A DNA stretch of 64,000 nt, taken from Spelaeicoccus albus (GTDB taxonomy: Bacteria > Actinomycetota > Actinomycetes > Actinomycetales > Brevibacteriaceae). The stretch is taken from positions 992,001 through 1,056,000 of the forward strand of contig NZ_JACBZP010000001.1 in the NCBI RefSeq assembly GCF_013409065.1. Direction: 5' to 3'. Below the pieces are notes generated by a model. The model was given only the letters and a program-made list of their open reading frames with translations, was not told the DNA's origin and did not search any database. Below, piece after piece: positions 15,633 to 25,427 of the stretch. How positions within the stretch are numbered: the stretch's first letter is position 1; every line of letters starts with the position of its first letter. The position numbers were made by a program, and so were the translations under genes.

Positions 15633-16400
15633 TCAGCCGGTGAACGCACTCCAATCCGGGGTCGTGTCGTCGTTGCGGAGGAACGACACGATCAGTGCGT
15701 TGACCAGATCGGGCCGCTCCACCGGCAGCGCGTGCGTTCCGGGAAGCACTGCAAGACGCGCGTCGGGCAGCGAGGCGACGACCGCCACGGAATGCTCGAC
15801 GGTGACCTCGTCCCGGTCGCCTTGAATCACCAACGCGGGGGCAGTGATCGAACGCAGGCTGTCCAACGCAATCTCCGGCTCGGCGGCGATCATCGCCATG
15901 GTCTTGGCGTGGACGATCGGAAAATGATCGGCGCCGTCGGGTGACACGGCCCCGTAGCTGCGTCGCAGTAGCGCAATCATGTCGGGCGATTCCAACGACG
16001 CGATCAGTTCGCCTCCGGGCACCTTGCCGGCCGAATTGAGATACTGCCCGATCAACACCATGCGAGCCACCAGGTCCGGACGCCGCCGCGCCACCAGGAC
16101 CGCGACGACGGCCCCGTCGCTCCACCCGACGAGGTGCGCCGGCGCATCGACCTCTTGGTCCAAGTACGCGATCGTGTCGTCGGCCATCACCGAATAGTTC
16201 AACGGCCCGTCGACGTCCGGCGTGTGCCCGTGGCCCCGGCGCTCGGGAACATGAACGCGAAAACCCGCCTCCACGAAAGAAGGCGTCTGTGCAAAGAACG
16301 AGGAAGCACCCGCGAACGCCCCGTGCAGCAAGACGAGCGGATCGCCGTCGCCGGACACTTCATGCCAGACCGGCAGCCCGGCCACCTCGATTTGCCCCAT
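15633..16400 (-). CDS. Alpha/beta hydrolase
   Basis: 255 residues. The alpha/beta hydrolase core is clear: LVLLHGAFAG (oxyanion strand), HVPERRGHGHT, nucleophile elbow VGWSDGA (Ser), an acid in IQGDRDEV, and a final histidine in LPGTHALPVE. The HGAFAG strand and lid region resemble esterase-like or haloperoxidase-like hydrolases; the substrate is not readable. It lies 71 bp downstream of araA on the same strand, so it could be the last gene of the arabinose operon, for example to free acylated or esterified arabinose. It is convergent with the DUF3830 gene. Confidence 0.85.
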   Translation of the reverse strand: MGQIEVAGLPVWHEVSGDGDPLVLLHGAFAGASSFFAQTPSFVEAGFRVHVPERRGHGHTPDVDGPLNYSVMADDTIAYLDQEVDAPAHLVGWSDGAVVAVLVARRRPDLVARMVLIGQYLNSAGKVPGGELIASLESPDMIALLRRSYGAVSPDGADHFPIVHAKTMAMIAAEPEIALDSLRSITAPALVIQGDRDEVTVEHSVAVVASLPDARLAVLPGTHALPVERPDLVNALIVSFLRNDDTTPDWSAFTG

Positions 16401-16471
16401 CCACTGATTATGCCCACCTGCCCGGCGACATACGATCGCCCGGGTACCGGGCGGCACGCCGTCGAGCCGGT

Positions 16472-17986
16472 TCAAGCCCCCTGGGCCATACGCCGGTACG
16501 CCGCGTTCCAGCGCAGTTCCTTCTCGATTCCCTCCTGCGTGGTGTCCGTGTCGATCACCACCAGCTCGGCGGACAGCATGCGCGCCAGATCGTCGAACGC
16601 CTCGCGGGTGAGCGCAGTCGTCATGACGGTGTGGTGTGCGCCGCCGGCCAGCAACCAGGCGGCCGCCGACGTCGGCAGATCGGGGTGCGGCGTCCACACG
16701 GCATGACCGACCGGCAGCCGCGGCAATTCGTGCTCGGGCGTGACGACGTCCACGACGTTTGCGACGAGCCGGAACCGCTCGCGCATGTCGCTCATCGACA
16801 CGACGATGCCCGGGCCGGGGTCGGCTTCGAACACCAGGCGGACGGGATCCTCGCGGTCGCCGATCGACAAGGGATGGATCTCGAGACGCGGACGCGACGT
16901 CGTGAGCGTCGGGCAGACCTCCAGCATGTGGGCGCCCAGGATCACTTCCGACCCGGGCTGCAAGTTGTAGGTGTAGTCCTCCATCAACGATGCGCCGCCG
17001 GGCAGGCCGTAGCCCATGACCTTGGCGACACGTACCAGGAGCGCCGTTTTCCAGTCGCCTTCCGCGCCAAAGCCGTATCCGTCGGCCATCAGCCGCTGCA
17101 CTCCGAGCCCGGGCAGCTGGCGCAAGGCCCCCAAGTCCTCGAAGTTCGTGGTGAAAGCGTCGAATCCGCCATCCTCCAAGAACGCGCGAATTCCCAGCTC
17201 GATCCTGCCGCCTTCTCGGAGCGAGTCGTGCCGCTCGCCGCCCGGGCGCAGTTCGGCGGCCACGTCGTAACTGTCCAGGTATTCGTCGACTACCTCGTCC
17301 ACGGCCTTGCCGGCCACGTCCCGGACCCGCTCGGCGAGGTCGTTGACTCCCCACGTGTTCACCGACGACCCGAACACAGTCTCCGCCTCGGTCTTGTCGC
17401 CTTCGGTGACCGCGACGCCGCGCATATTGTCCCCGAATCGTGCGACGGCAAGCGACAGCAGTTCCGCCGCGCCGACAGCTGCGCGCGCGAAAGTGCCCAC
17501 CTGCGACCGGACCCGCGGGTCGGACGCGTGCCCGACGACGACCTTCCGCGGCACCGCCATGCGGCTGAGGATGTAGCCGAACTCCCGGTCGCCGTGCGCG
17601 GCCTGGTTGAGGTTCATGAAATCCATGTCGATCTCGGACCACGGCAGCTCGACGTTCACTTGGGTGTGCAACTGCAGCAGCGGCGTCGTCAGGACCCGCA
17701 GCCCGCGGATCCACATCTTTGCAGGACTGAACGTGTGCATCCACGCGATCACGCCGACACACCGGTCGTCGGACGCCGCGTCCAGCATGATCCGGCGAAT
17801 CGTCTCCGAGTCGGTCAATACCGGCTTCCAGACAATGCGTACCGGCACCTCGGAGGCGTCGTCCAGCATTGCCGCGACGGCCTGCGACTGCGTGGCCACC
17901 TGTTCGAGGACGTCGGGGCCGTAGAGTTCCTGGCTGCCGGTGAGGAACCAGATCTGGCGTCCGTCGAACGGGTCACGCATCGTCAT
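16472..17986 (-). CDS. araA: L-arabinose isomerase
   Basis: 504 residues, normal length. Typical AraA segments include [18 protein letters not shown] at the N terminus, [41 protein letters not shown] and the late HHTVMTTAL with metal-ligand histidine. The enzyme converts L-arabinose to L-ribulose with Mn2+. The ATG is eight bases after GGAG and overlaps the araD stop by four bases (ATGA). It is the last certain gene of the arabinose operon. Confidence 0.97.
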   Translation of the reverse strand: MTMRDPFDGRQIWFLTGSQELYGPDVLEQVATQSQAVAAMLDDASEVPVRIVWKPVLTDSETIRRIMLDAASDDRCVGVIAWMHTFSPAKMWIRGLRVLTTPLLQLHTQVNVELPWSEIDMDFMNLNQAAHGDREFGYILSRMAVPRKVVVGHASDPRVRSQVGTFARAAVGAAELLSLAVARFGDNMRGVAVTEGDKTEAETVFGSSVNTWGVNDLAERVRDVAGKAVDEVVDEYLDSYDVAAELRPGGERHDSLREGGRIELGIRAFLEDGGFDAFTTNFEDLGALRQLPGLGVQRLMADGYGFGAEGDWKTALLVRVAKVMGYGLPGGASLMEDYTYNLQPGSEVILGAHMLEVCPTLTTSRPRLEIHPLSIGDREDPVRLVFEADPGPGIVVSMSDMRERFRLVANVVDVVTPEHELPRLPVGHAVWTPHPDLPTSAAAWLLAGGAHHTVMTTALTREAFDDLARMLSAELVVIDTDTTQEGIEKELRWNAAYRRMAQGA

Positions 17987-18747
17987 TTGTGCTTCTCCTT
18001 GCGAACGTCCGGTTGGGGCAAGCGTTGACCGTAGACGTTCTGGTAACGGTCGTACAGTGAATCGATGGCGTCGTCGGCGATCGGCTCGGGCCGGCCGAGT
18101 TGCCGCGCGGTGTGCACAGTACGGGCAACCTCCTCGAGCATGACCGACGACTTGACTGCGGCTTTCGCATCACTGCCGATAGTGAACGGGCCGTGACCGC
18201 GCATGAGCACGGCCGTCGACCGCGAGTTCCGGAGCGTTTCCACGATGCCGCGGCCGATGGAGTCGTCGCCGATCGTGGCGAACGGCCCGACCGGGATGGG
18301 GCCGCCGAATTCGTCGGCCATCATTGTCAGGACACAGGGGATGGGCTCGCCGCACGCGGCCCAGGCAGTCGCGTAGGTCGAATGGGTGTGAACCACCCCG
18401 CCGACATGCGGCATCGCGCGATAGACGTAGGCGTGCGCCGCCGTGTCGGACGACGGGGTGCGGTCGCCGTCGATGAGGTCGCCGCTCAAGTCGCACACGA
18501 CCATGGACTCAGGGGTCAGCTCGTCATACGTGACGCCGGACGGTTTGATCACCAGCAGGTCATCCGGCCCGGGGCCCGCGTCCGGCTCGGCAACGACGCG
18601 CGCCGACACATTGCCGGCGGTCCACACGACGAGCCCCCACCGCGGCAGCTCGGCGTGCAGCCGAGCGACTTCGGCTCGTGCCTGCTGCACGGCGTCCGCC
18701 ATCGCGGCCGGAATGCCCGAGGCGCGCGGCACCTGCCCCATGGTCAT
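17983..18747 (-). CDS. araD: L-ribulose-5-phosphate 4-epimerase (class II aldolase family)
   Basis: 254 residues. The class II aldolase/adducin fold shows TAGNVSARV, the phosphate-binding [10 protein letters not shown], and the zinc site [13 protein letters not shown] with a later [10 protein letters not shown]. It converts L-ribulose 5-phosphate to D-xylulose 5-phosphate. GGAGG precedes the start by four bases, and the ATG overlaps the kinase stop (ATGA). L-fuculose-phosphate aldolase has the same fold, but the araA and kinase neighbours settle the call. Confidence 0.92.
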   Translation of the reverse strand: MTMGQVPRASGIPAAMADAVQQARAEVARLHAELPRWGLVVWTAGNVSARVVAEPDAGPGPDDLLVIKPSGVTYDELTPESMVVCDLSGDLIDGDRTPSSDTAAHAYVYRAMPHVGGVVHTHSTYATAWAACGEPIPCVLTMMADEFGGPIPVGPFATIGDDSIGRGIVETLRNSRSTAVLMRGHGPFTIGSDAKAAVKSSVMLEEVARTVHTARQLGRPEPIADDAIDSLYDRYQNVYGQRLPQPDVRKEKHK

Positions 18748-20363
18748 CGCACCTCCACGTGTCGTGTCGCGGTCAGCACGTCGACGGCCGTCCGCTCGAC
18801 GGCAAGTCCCGATTCGTATGTTTCGAGAAAGGCACGGTATCCCCGCACGTCGTCGGGGTTCGGTTTTTCAACCGTGAGTTCGTCGCCGGCAAAGACCTCG
18901 GCCGCGAGGAAGGCGTCGAGATCGGGCTCGGCGGAGCCGAGATATGCGGCAAGCACCGCCATCCCCCAGGCTCCGCCCTCGGCTGCCGAACGCCCGACCG
19001 ATACCGGCGTGTCGACGGCGGCAGCAAGCAGCCGTTGCGCAACTTTCGCAGTCCGGAACAGCCCGCCGTGCGCGTAAAGCGCGTCCAGGCCTACCCCTTC
19101 CTCGGCGAGGATGCGCATGCCGAGGCTGAGCGTGCCGAATACGCCGTACATCATCGAGCGGGCCACGTTGGCCAGCGATAGTCGGCTCCCCGGGGTTCGG
19201 ACGATGAGCGGACGCCCTTCGGTGAGCCCGCCCGCGATCGGCTCGCCCGACACGTGGTTGTACGCGAGGATTCCGCCGCCGTCCCGTTCACCCGACAGCG
19301 CCGCCTCGAGCAACGCCTCGAACGCCCGGTCCGGCGAAACGTCGCATCCGATCGCCGACGCGAACTGCCGAAAGACGGCCGCCCAGCCGTCGAGTTCGCT
19401 TGCCCCGTTGTTGCAGTGCACCATCGCCGCCGGAGCACCGGCGGGGGTGGTGACAACGTCGATCTCCGGGTGCACGTTCCGCAGCGGCTTCTCGAGGACG
19501 ACCATGGCGAAGATGCTGGTGCCGACGCTGACATTGCCGGTGCGCGGCGCGATCGAATGCGTTGCCGTCATGCCCGTGCCGGCGTCGCCTTCGGGCGGGC
19601 AGAGCGGTGTACCGGGACGAATCGTCCCGGCTGGGTCGAGGAGGGTTGCGCCGTCCGCGGTCAGCCGCCCGGCGTCCCGGCCCGCGACGAGGACCGTCGG
19701 CAGCACGTCCTCGAGGTTCGGTGCGAACCCGTGTCGCGTCAACAGTTCGTCGGCCGCGCACAGTGCCTCGGCGTCGTAGGTGCGGGTCTCGGGATCAATC
19801 GGGAACATTCCGGACGCGTCGCCGACTCCGAGCACGCGTCGCCCGGTGAGCTTCCAGTGCACGTACCCGGCAAGAGTCGCGAGGAAGTCGATGCGCGGCA
19901 CGTGATCCTCGTGATCAAGCACTGCCTGATACAGGTGCGCGACAGACCATCGCATCGGAATGTTCAGGCCCAGCCGATCGCTCAGCTCGGACGCCGCGCG
20001 TCCGGTCGACGTGTTCCGCCAGGTGCGGAAGGGCACCAGGAGGTCGCCGCGTACGTCGAACGGGAGATAGCCGTGCATCATGGCAGAGACGCCCATCGCC
20101 CGAAGGGTCGCCGGCCGCACGCCGTAGTGACGGTCGGCGTCCGCGAGCAGTTCTCCGACGGCGCTCTGCACTCCGGACCAGACCTCTCCGAGGTCGTAGG
20201 TCCACAGGCCGGCATCGAGTGTGTTCGTCCAGGTGTGACTCCCGGTGGCGACGGCCCCGTGGCCGGGGCCGATCAGACACGCCTTGATGCGCGTCGAGCC
20301 GAACTCGATGCCCAGACACGTGCGTCCCTCGGCGATCGCCCGGCCCACCTCTTCGGCCGTCAC
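18744..20363 (-). CDS. araB: FGGY-family carbohydrate kinase, probable L-ribulokinase
   Basis: 539 residues. FGGY-family markers: the first ATPase motif LGIEFGSTRIKACLI, DASGMFPID, the hinge GTGMTATHSI, and GGLFRTAKVAQRLLAAAVDTPV near the C terminus. It phosphorylates a ketopentose; between the arabinose transporter and araD this should be L-ribulose. It resembles the actinobacterial xylulokinase/ribulokinase-like group more than E. coli AraB, so the exact substrate is inferred. The GTG start overlaps the ATPase stop by one base (TAGTG). Confidence 0.85.
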   Translation of the reverse strand: MTAEEVGRAIAEGRTCLGIEFGSTRIKACLIGPGHGAVATGSHTWTNTLDAGLWTYDLGEVWSGVQSAVGELLADADRHYGVRPATLRAMGVSAMMHGYLPFDVRGDLLVPFRTWRNTSTGRAASELSDRLGLNIPMRWSVAHLYQAVLDHEDHVPRIDFLATLAGYVHWKLTGRRVLGVGDASGMFPIDPETRTYDAEALCAADELLTRHGFAPNLEDVLPTVLVAGRDAGRLTADGATLLDPAGTIRPGTPLCPPEGDAGTGMTATHSIAPRTGNVSVGTSIFAMVVLEKPLRNVHPEIDVVTTPAGAPAAMVHCNNGASELDGWAAVFRQFASAIGCDVSPDRAFEALLEAALSGERDGGGILAYNHVSGEPIAGGLTEGRPLIVRTPGSRLSLANVARSMMYGVFGTLSLGMRILAEEGVGLDALYAHGGLFRTAKVAQRLLAAAVDTPVSVGRSAAEGGAWGMAVLAAYLGSAEPDLDAFLAAEVFAGDELTVEKPNPDDVRGYRAFLETYESGLAVERTAVDVLTATRHVEVR

Positions 20364-21145
20364 TACGCCGATTCCTCTTCAATCTGCTGCCGGTACGACG
20401 TGACCATGAACTCGGTGAGCTCGGCCAACGACGTTTCGTCCGTTCGCTTGTCCAGGGTCACGGTGCCCTGCTCCACCACGTTGACGCGGTCGCACAACTC
20501 GAAGATGTGCGTGTAGTTGTGGTCGATGACCAGCATCGACACCTGACGGGTGCGTGCCAGGCTCCGTACCAGATCGATGATCAACTTCGCCTCCTTGGCG
20601 CCCATTGCGGCCAACGGCTCGTCGAGCAGGAGGATCTTGACGTCTTCCCGCCGGGTGGCGCGCGCAACGGCGATCGCTTGACGTTGACCGCCGGAGAGCT
20701 TCTCCACGGGTACGTCCACGGATGGGATGTTGACCTGGATCTCGTCCAGATAGCGGCGGGCGTCCTCCCGCATCCGGCGGTTGTTCAACAGCCGGAACGG
20801 GCCGCCGCTCGTCATCTCCCGGTTCAAGAACAGGTTGTGATAGACGGACAATTCGTCCACGAGGGCCAAATCCTGGAACACCGTTTCAATGCCGTGTCGG
20901 CGCGCGTCCTGCACCGAACGCAACTCGACGGGCACGCCGTCCAGATAGATCTGACCCGCGTCCGGCGTCTCGTATCCGGTGATGATCTTCACCAGAGTGG
21001 ATTTGCCGGCACCGTTCGATCCGACCACGCCCAGCACTTCGCCGGGTTCCAGGTGCAGGTCGACTCCGCGGAGAACCTTGACCGGGCCGAAGTTCTTGGT
21101 GATGCCTTCGACCCGCAGGACGGATTCGCTTCCACTGTCGGTCAT
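20363..21145 (-). CDS. Sugar ABC transporter ATP-binding protein (single-domain, FrcA type)
   Basis: 260 residues with one ATPase domain: Walker A GSNGAGKST, signature LSGGQRQ, Walker B ILLLDEPLAAMG, and the switch histidine in MLVIDHNY. The CUT2 class usually has a double ATPase (RbsA/AraG); this is the half-size form known from fructose-type importers, so it must work as a homodimer. It sits between the kinase and the permease, overlapping the permease by four bases. The arabinose substrate comes from context. Confidence 0.88.
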   Translation of the reverse strand: MTDSGSESVLRVEGITKNFGPVKVLRGVDLHLEPGEVLGVVGSNGAGKSTLVKIITGYETPDAGQIYLDGVPVELRSVQDARRHGIETVFQDLALVDELSVYHNLFLNREMTSGGPFRLLNNRRMREDARRYLDEIQVNIPSVDVPVEKLSGGQRQAIAVARATRREDVKILLLDEPLAAMGAKEAKLIIDLVRSLARTRQVSMLVIDHNYTHIFELCDRVNVVEQGTVTLDKRTDETSLAELTEFMVTSYRQQIEEESA

Positions 21146-22248
21146 GACTTTTCCTTCCCGCGGCGACGGCCGCCCGTTCGCATGAACAGTCGTGCGAACG
21201 AACCGGACGATCCTCCGCCTCGGCCGGACCGAACTCGTTCGAGCTGCACGTTCAAGATCATCGCGCCGAGGATGGCCAGGCCGAGAATGAGCTGGTAAGC
21301 GAAGGCGTTCACGCCAATGATGTTGAAGCCGTCCTCAAGGATGCCCAGGACTATCGCGCCGATGCCGGCACCGATCATTGTTCCGCGCCCGCCCGTCAGC
21401 GATGTTCCGCCGATGACGGCGGCCGCAACGCCGTAGAACATCAGGGTCAGGCCGTCGGTTCCCGGGTTGAGGCTTCCGATCCGGTAGCCGTCCAGGACGC
21501 CGATGAGTCCGCCAAGCAGCGAACACAACATGAAGCACCAGACCTTGACCCGGCCGACCTTGACGCCGGACTCGCCGGACGCCGTCTTGTTTCCCCCCAC
21601 CGCAGTGATGTGCAGGCCGAAACTCGTATGTCGGAAGACGAAGTGGCCCACGATGGCGATGCAGAGCGCCCAAATGATCGACGAGTACGACCATCCGCCG
21701 AAAATGCTCACTACGGATCCGGTACCGACCGGGTTCGTCTGGATGCCGTTGGATGCCAACAGCACTATCCCCTTGATGGCGAATACAGTTCCGAGGGTGG
21801 TGATGAAGGACGGTACGCCGAGCCGCACCGTGACCAGCCCGTTGATGCATCCGATCAAGGCGCAGATGATCAGGGTCCCGATGATGCCGCCGATCACGCC
21901 GAGCCCTGCGTCGTGCAGGTAGATCACGAGGAACGGCGAGAGGACGTAGACCTCGCCGACCGACAGATCGATCTCGCCCAACGTGAGCACGAAAACTTCG
22001 GCAATGCCGAAGATCATGATCGGTGCCACGTAGGACGATAGCGTCGACAGGTTCGAAATGCTGGCGAAGGCCGGAGAGTACAGGCTGAAGAAGATGACCA
22101 GCGCGACCCCGATGAGGGCGATGACCAATTCCTGGGCCTGACTCAAGCGACTGAGCCACCCGGATCGTCGGCGCACGGGCGTTCGGAAAGCACTGTCATC
22201 CGCAGCGGGCGACGCTGACGAAGACGCTGATGGGACCGGATCGACCAC
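21142..22248 (-). CDS. Sugar ABC transporter permease (RbsC/AraH family)
   Basis: 368 residues. About eight to ten membrane helices lie between residues 35 and 335. The RbsC-family segment GEIDLSVGEVYVLSPF and the loop AAAVIGGTSLTGGRGTMIGA mark the CUT2 permease family. The cytosolic tail is rich in Arg/Gly (RTGGRRRGKEK). It is one base pair away from the binding-protein gene and overlaps the ATPase gene, so it belongs to the arabinose operon. Confidence 0.9.
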   Translation of the reverse strand: MVDPVPSASSSASPAADDSAFRTPVRRRSGWLSRLSQAQELVIALIGVALVIFFSLYSPAFASISNLSTLSSYVAPIMIFGIAEVFVLTLGEIDLSVGEVYVLSPFLVIYLHDAGLGVIGGIIGTLIICALIGCINGLVTVRLGVPSFITTLGTVFAIKGIVLLASNGIQTNPVGTGSVVSIFGGWSYSSIIWALCIAIVGHFVFRHTSFGLHITAVGGNKTASGESGVKVGRVKVWCFMLCSLLGGLIGVLDGYRIGSLNPGTDGLTLMFYGVAAAVIGGTSLTGGRGTMIGAGIGAIVLGILEDGFNIIGVNAFAYQLILGLAILGAMILNVQLERVRSGRGGGSSGSFARLFMRTGGRRRGKEKS

Positions 22249-22250
22249 GG

Positions 22251-23362
22251 TTAAGCCGCCGTAATCTTAGACGGCGCCTTCAGGACCTTCTTCTTGTCGC
22301 TTGAACCTTCGAAGCGATCCTTGCTGGCCAAATACGGCGAAACGTTGTCCTTCGTCACGAACTTCAGGCCCGTGTTCGTCTCGACCGGGGCGACAAGGCC
22401 GCCGGAGACTTGATAGAGGAACAGCTGAAGGATGGGCAAGAACCCCTGCAGATAGGCCTGCTGATCGATGGTGAACGCCAGGTTCCCGTCCTTGACCTGC
22501 TGCAGCGTCGGCGTGCCGACGTCCCAGCCGGATCCCTTCACGCCCGTGGACTTGAACTTCTCGACCGTCTTGGCCACGGCGATTCCGCTGCCCGCGTCGA
22601 CGGCGTAGAGGAACTTCGCGTCCTTGTGGCCGGTGAACCAGGATTCGACTGCCGACACTTCCTTGCTCTCCGCCGCCCCGGTCGCCACTTGCACGAAGTT
22701 GATTCCGGCCGGCTCGAGAACACTCTTGGCGCCGTCCGCCCGGGTTGGATGTTGCCGGTGCCGGGCGTCGCGATCATGCATGCCACGGTGTCGCCCTTGT
22801 TGACCTGCTTCAAAATGCGTTTGCCCGCTTCGACACCCGCCGCAGTCAGATCCTGGCCGATGTAGGACATCACCGGAGTCTTACTGCCCTTGGGCGGGTT
22901 GGCGTTGTACGACAGAACCGGGATGCCGGCGGCCAGAGCTTTTTCGGTCGGTGAGGTGAAGGCCGTCTTGTCGATCACCGGCACGGCGATACCGTCGGCC
23001 TTCGACGTGATAGCGCTGTTCATCGCGTCGACCATCTCCGAGACGATCGATTTCGACGAGCCGGTCCAGCTGTAGTCGCAGCCGAGGATCGCGCACGCGT
23101 CCTCCGCGCCGTAGCGGGTCGGAGTGAAGAAGGAGTTCGTGGTGACGTGGTTGACAAGAGTGAACTTGTATTTCTTGTGCCCCGGGAACGGTCCGCCGCC
23201 GGAGCCGCCGTTGTCGCTGTCTCCGCCGCCGCCGCATGCATCCAGCATCATGCTCAGGGCCGGCACCCCGATCCCCAGCAGGCCGGCGTTGCGCATCATG
23301 CGTCGGCGCGAGGTTTCGAGTGGGACGGTTTTGGTCGATTCGTTACTCACTGAGTCAGTCAT
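22251..23362 (-). pseudogene. Sugar ABC transporter substrate-binding protein, frameshifted
   Basis: The N-terminal part (23362 to about 22742) has a twin-arginine-like signal (SRRRMMRNAG) with lipobox Cys43 (MMLDAC), and the first half of a periplasmic sugar-binding domain up to ATPGTGNIQP. The matching second half (RADGAKSVL...VNTGLKFVTKDNV) continues in another frame to 22251. The switch falls at the C/G run GCCCGGG (22738-22744). One extra C there would restore a continuous protein of about 370 residues reading NIQPRADGAK. This is either a sequencing error in a homopolymer or a recent 1-bp deletion. The rest of the operon is intact, which favours an error or a very young mutation. Confidence 0.85.
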
Positions 23363-23461
23363 GGTGATCTATTCCTCGATTGGTTCGCACAATGCGTTGA
23401 CGGGCGACCTGGACGCCGCGCCCTGCACGTCAGCGTGCTCGAACTTCAGAGTACGACTGAA

Positions 23462-23475
23462 TGTGACCGGTCACA
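23462..23475. promoter_or_regulatory. LacI-type operator TGTGACC-GGTCACA
   Basis: A perfect 14-bp palindrome in the 192-bp divergent region between the arabinose binding-protein gene and the LacI gene. Its CG centre and symmetry suit a LacI-family dimer. It is about 100 bp from the binding-protein ATG and 80 bp before the LacI ATG, so it could control both. Confidence 0.65.
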
Positions 23476-23554
23476 CAAAAGTTGGAAAGTCTGTCAGTTT
23501 GCGTAATCAAATCGTTATCTTTTGCCCGCCGCGGATAGTTGTCCGGCTATTGTG

Positions 23555-24586
23555 ATGGATGTGACATTGCCCCCTCAGTCCGAAAGAACCGTGAGCATCC
23601 GCGATGTGGCGAAGCTCGCGCAGGTCTCGTATCAGACCGTGTCGCGCGTGCTCAACGGCAGCCCGAGCGTGCGTCCCGCGACCCGCCAGCGGGTACTGGA
23701 CGCCGTCGTCGCCCTGGATTTCCGGCCGAACAGGGCGGCCCGTGCGCTTGCGGGGCGCCGCAGCTACACCATTGGCGTTCTCGCGACGGTCAGCCCTGCC
23801 TATTACGGGCCGAGCAGCACCATGCGAGGTATCGAGGACGCCGCCCGCGACCGCGGCTACTCGGTGCTGCTTGCCAATTCCCGCGGCACGAGCGCGGCAG
23901 AATTGAGCGCCATGCTCAACCATCTGGTGTACCAGGGCGTCGAAGGGATCATTGTCCTCGCGCCTCAAGCGCCCGCCGCACATGCCGCCACCGCGATGCG
24001 TAAGCCGGTGCCCGTGGTGATGACGCAACACGACGGCGGCGATCCCGAATTGTCTGCCAATGACGAACTGGGTGGCGAGATGGCTGCGCGGCATCTTTGG
24101 GAGCTCGGTCACCGGCGGCTTGGCCACGTTGCCGGACCTGCCGACTGGTCCGAGACGGACGTCCGGCGACGGGGGTTCGAAAAGGCGCTTGCGGAAGTCG
24201 GCTCGGCTCCGATCGTCATCGGCCGCGGCGACTGGTCGGCCGACTCCGGCTACGAAGCGTTCGAAAACGTTGCCCGCCACGGCGTCACGGGGGTCTTTTG
24301 CGCCAATGACCAGATGGCCCTCGGTTTTGTGCACGCCGCAGTCGATCGCGGGCTCAACGTGCCGAACGATCTTTCCGTCGTCGGATTTGACGGCGTGCCG
24401 GAGGCGGCGCATTACCTCCCGGCGCTCACGACGATGTATCTCGACTTCGTCGCCCTCGGCCGGCGAGCCGTTGAAAGACTTCTCGTGATCCTGCGCGACG
24501 GTGAGACGGCGGCGCACGGCGCGCAAGAGCCGATCCTGCCGCAACTCATCGTGCGTGATTCGACCGCGAGGGTCTCGGCAGCCTGA
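23555..24586 (+). CDS. LacI-family regulator of the arabinose operon
   Basis: 343 residues from ATG 23555. The N-terminal HTH is VSIRDVAKLAQVSYQTVSRVLNG, with hinge helix PNRAARALAGRR, followed by a periplasmic-binding-like effector domain (GVFCANDQMALGF, SVVGFDGVPEAAHYLPALTT). No clear Shine-Dalgarno is seen, so the message may be leaderless or nearly so. It is divergent from the arabinose operon with a palindromic operator between. It likely represses transport and araBDA until arabinose binds. It is not homologous to AraC-type arabinose activators. Confidence 0.9.
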   Translation: MDVTLPPQSERTVSIRDVAKLAQVSYQTVSRVLNGSPSVRPATRQRVLDAVVALDFRPNRAARALAGRRSYTIGVLATVSPAYYGPSSTMRGIEDAARDRGYSVLLANSRGTSAAELSAMLNHLVYQGVEGIIVLAPQAPAAHAATAMRKPVPVVMTQHDGGDPELSANDELGGEMAARHLWELGHRRLGHVAGPADWSETDVRRRGFEKALAEVGSAPIVIGRGDWSADSGYEAFENVARHGVTGVFCANDQMALGFVHAAVDRGLNVPNDLSVVGFDGVPEAAHYLPALTTMYLDFVALGRRAVERLLVILRDGETAAHGAQEPILPQLIVRDSTARVSAA

Positions 24587-24619
24587 CGCGCAGGACTAGC
24601 CGGATGCGGCAGCCGGCCT

Positions 24620-24680
24620 CGCCGGCCCGGCCGCCTTGAGTCATCGCCGGCCCGGCCGCCTTGAGTCATCGCCGGCCCGG
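24620..24680. repeat. 25-bp tandem repeat, 2.4 copies
   Basis: Units 24620-24644 and 24645-24669 are identical (core GGCCGCCTTGAGTCAT), followed by an 11-base partial copy to 24680. It covers the 3' end of the AraC-family gene, including its stop (TGA complement at 24666-24668), and fills the 79-bp gap to the convergent LacI gene. It looks like a local duplication of the gene end; GC-rich inverted segments (GGCCGGCCC) could help termination. Confidence 0.8.
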
Positions 24681-25397
24681 CGTGTGCCCGAACGAGCGGC
24701 GGAACGTTTCGATGAACGCGCTGGCAGAGGACCACCCGCACGCGGCCGCGACCCGACTGACCGATTCGCCCTCGGCCAAGAGCCGCAGCGCGTGTTGCAA
24801 ACGCAATTGGGTCCGCCATTGCGGGAAGGTCATGCCGGTTTCGACGCGGAACAGCCTGCTCAGCGTTCGTGGACTGGCGCCGATCAGGCGACCCAATTCG
24901 GAGAGGTTCCGCGAATCCGCCGGGTGCGAGTCCAAGATTGATCCGAGCGCAGCGAGCCGTTCGTCGCGCGGCGTCGGCAACCGGCCGGGCCGCGTGGCGG
25001 CGCGGGAGAGCTGATCGAGCAGGACGCCGTGCATGGCAGCGCGTTCGGCGGGCGGGCGCCGGGAATCCGTGTAGGCGATGATGAGTTCGCGCAACAACGG
25101 GCCGACAGCGAGAATTGCCGGCTCGGTCAGCTCGAGCGGATTGTCGCCCGGCGGCATTCCGACGGTGTGCAGCCGGGTCGCCCCGTAGGCGCGGTGGCCG
25201 TGTACGGTGCCGGCCGGCACCCAGATCGCTTGGTGAGCCGGTGAGATCCACCGGCCGGAGTCGGTCGTGACCGCCAAGACGCCGCGGCTGGCGTAAATGA
25301 TCTGATGCTGATCGTGAAAGTGCACATCGATGCCGCCGAGCGGCGCAATATCCTGCGACGTCGTCTCGGCCACCGGGACGTGGCGTAATTTCGACAT
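24666..25397 (-). CDS. AraC-family transcriptional regulator with cupin domain
   Basis: 243 residues. An N-terminal cupin-like domain (IDVHFHDQHQIIYASRGVLAV, WVPAGTVHGHRAYG) is followed by a double HTH (LSELGRLIGASPRTLSRLF and SRVAAACGWSSASAFIETFRRSFGHTP). This is the NimR/YdeC-like layout that usually governs a neighbouring exporter gene. It is divergent from the MFS gene at 25428 with only 30 bp between starts, which strongly suggests that it controls it. The cell effector is unknown. The frame is open further upstream over the MFS gene, but the domain begins at this ATG. Confidence 0.9.
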   Translation of the reverse strand: MSKLRHVPVAETTSQDIAPLGGIDVHFHDQHQIIYASRGVLAVTTDSGRWISPAHQAIWVPAGTVHGHRAYGATRLHTVGMPPGDNPLELTEPAILAVGPLLRELIIAYTDSRRPPAERAAMHGVLLDQLSRAATRPGRLPTPRDERLAALGSILDSHPADSRNLSELGRLIGASPRTLSRLFRVETGMTFPQWRTQLRLQHALRLLAEGESVSRVAAACGWSSASAFIETFRRSFGHTPGRR

Positions 25398-25427
25398 TAT
25401 TTGACTGATTATCGGTAGCGAACGCAC

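Noticed and set aside
16401-17762. Upstream extension of the alpha/beta hydrolase frame across araA
   Set aside because: The extra part is a shadow of araA with low complexity; the hydrolase fold begins at ATG 16400.
22251-23362. Two separate small genes instead of one binding protein
   Set aside because: The second half has no start with a ribosome site and continues the fold exactly where the first stops; a 1-bp shift explains both.
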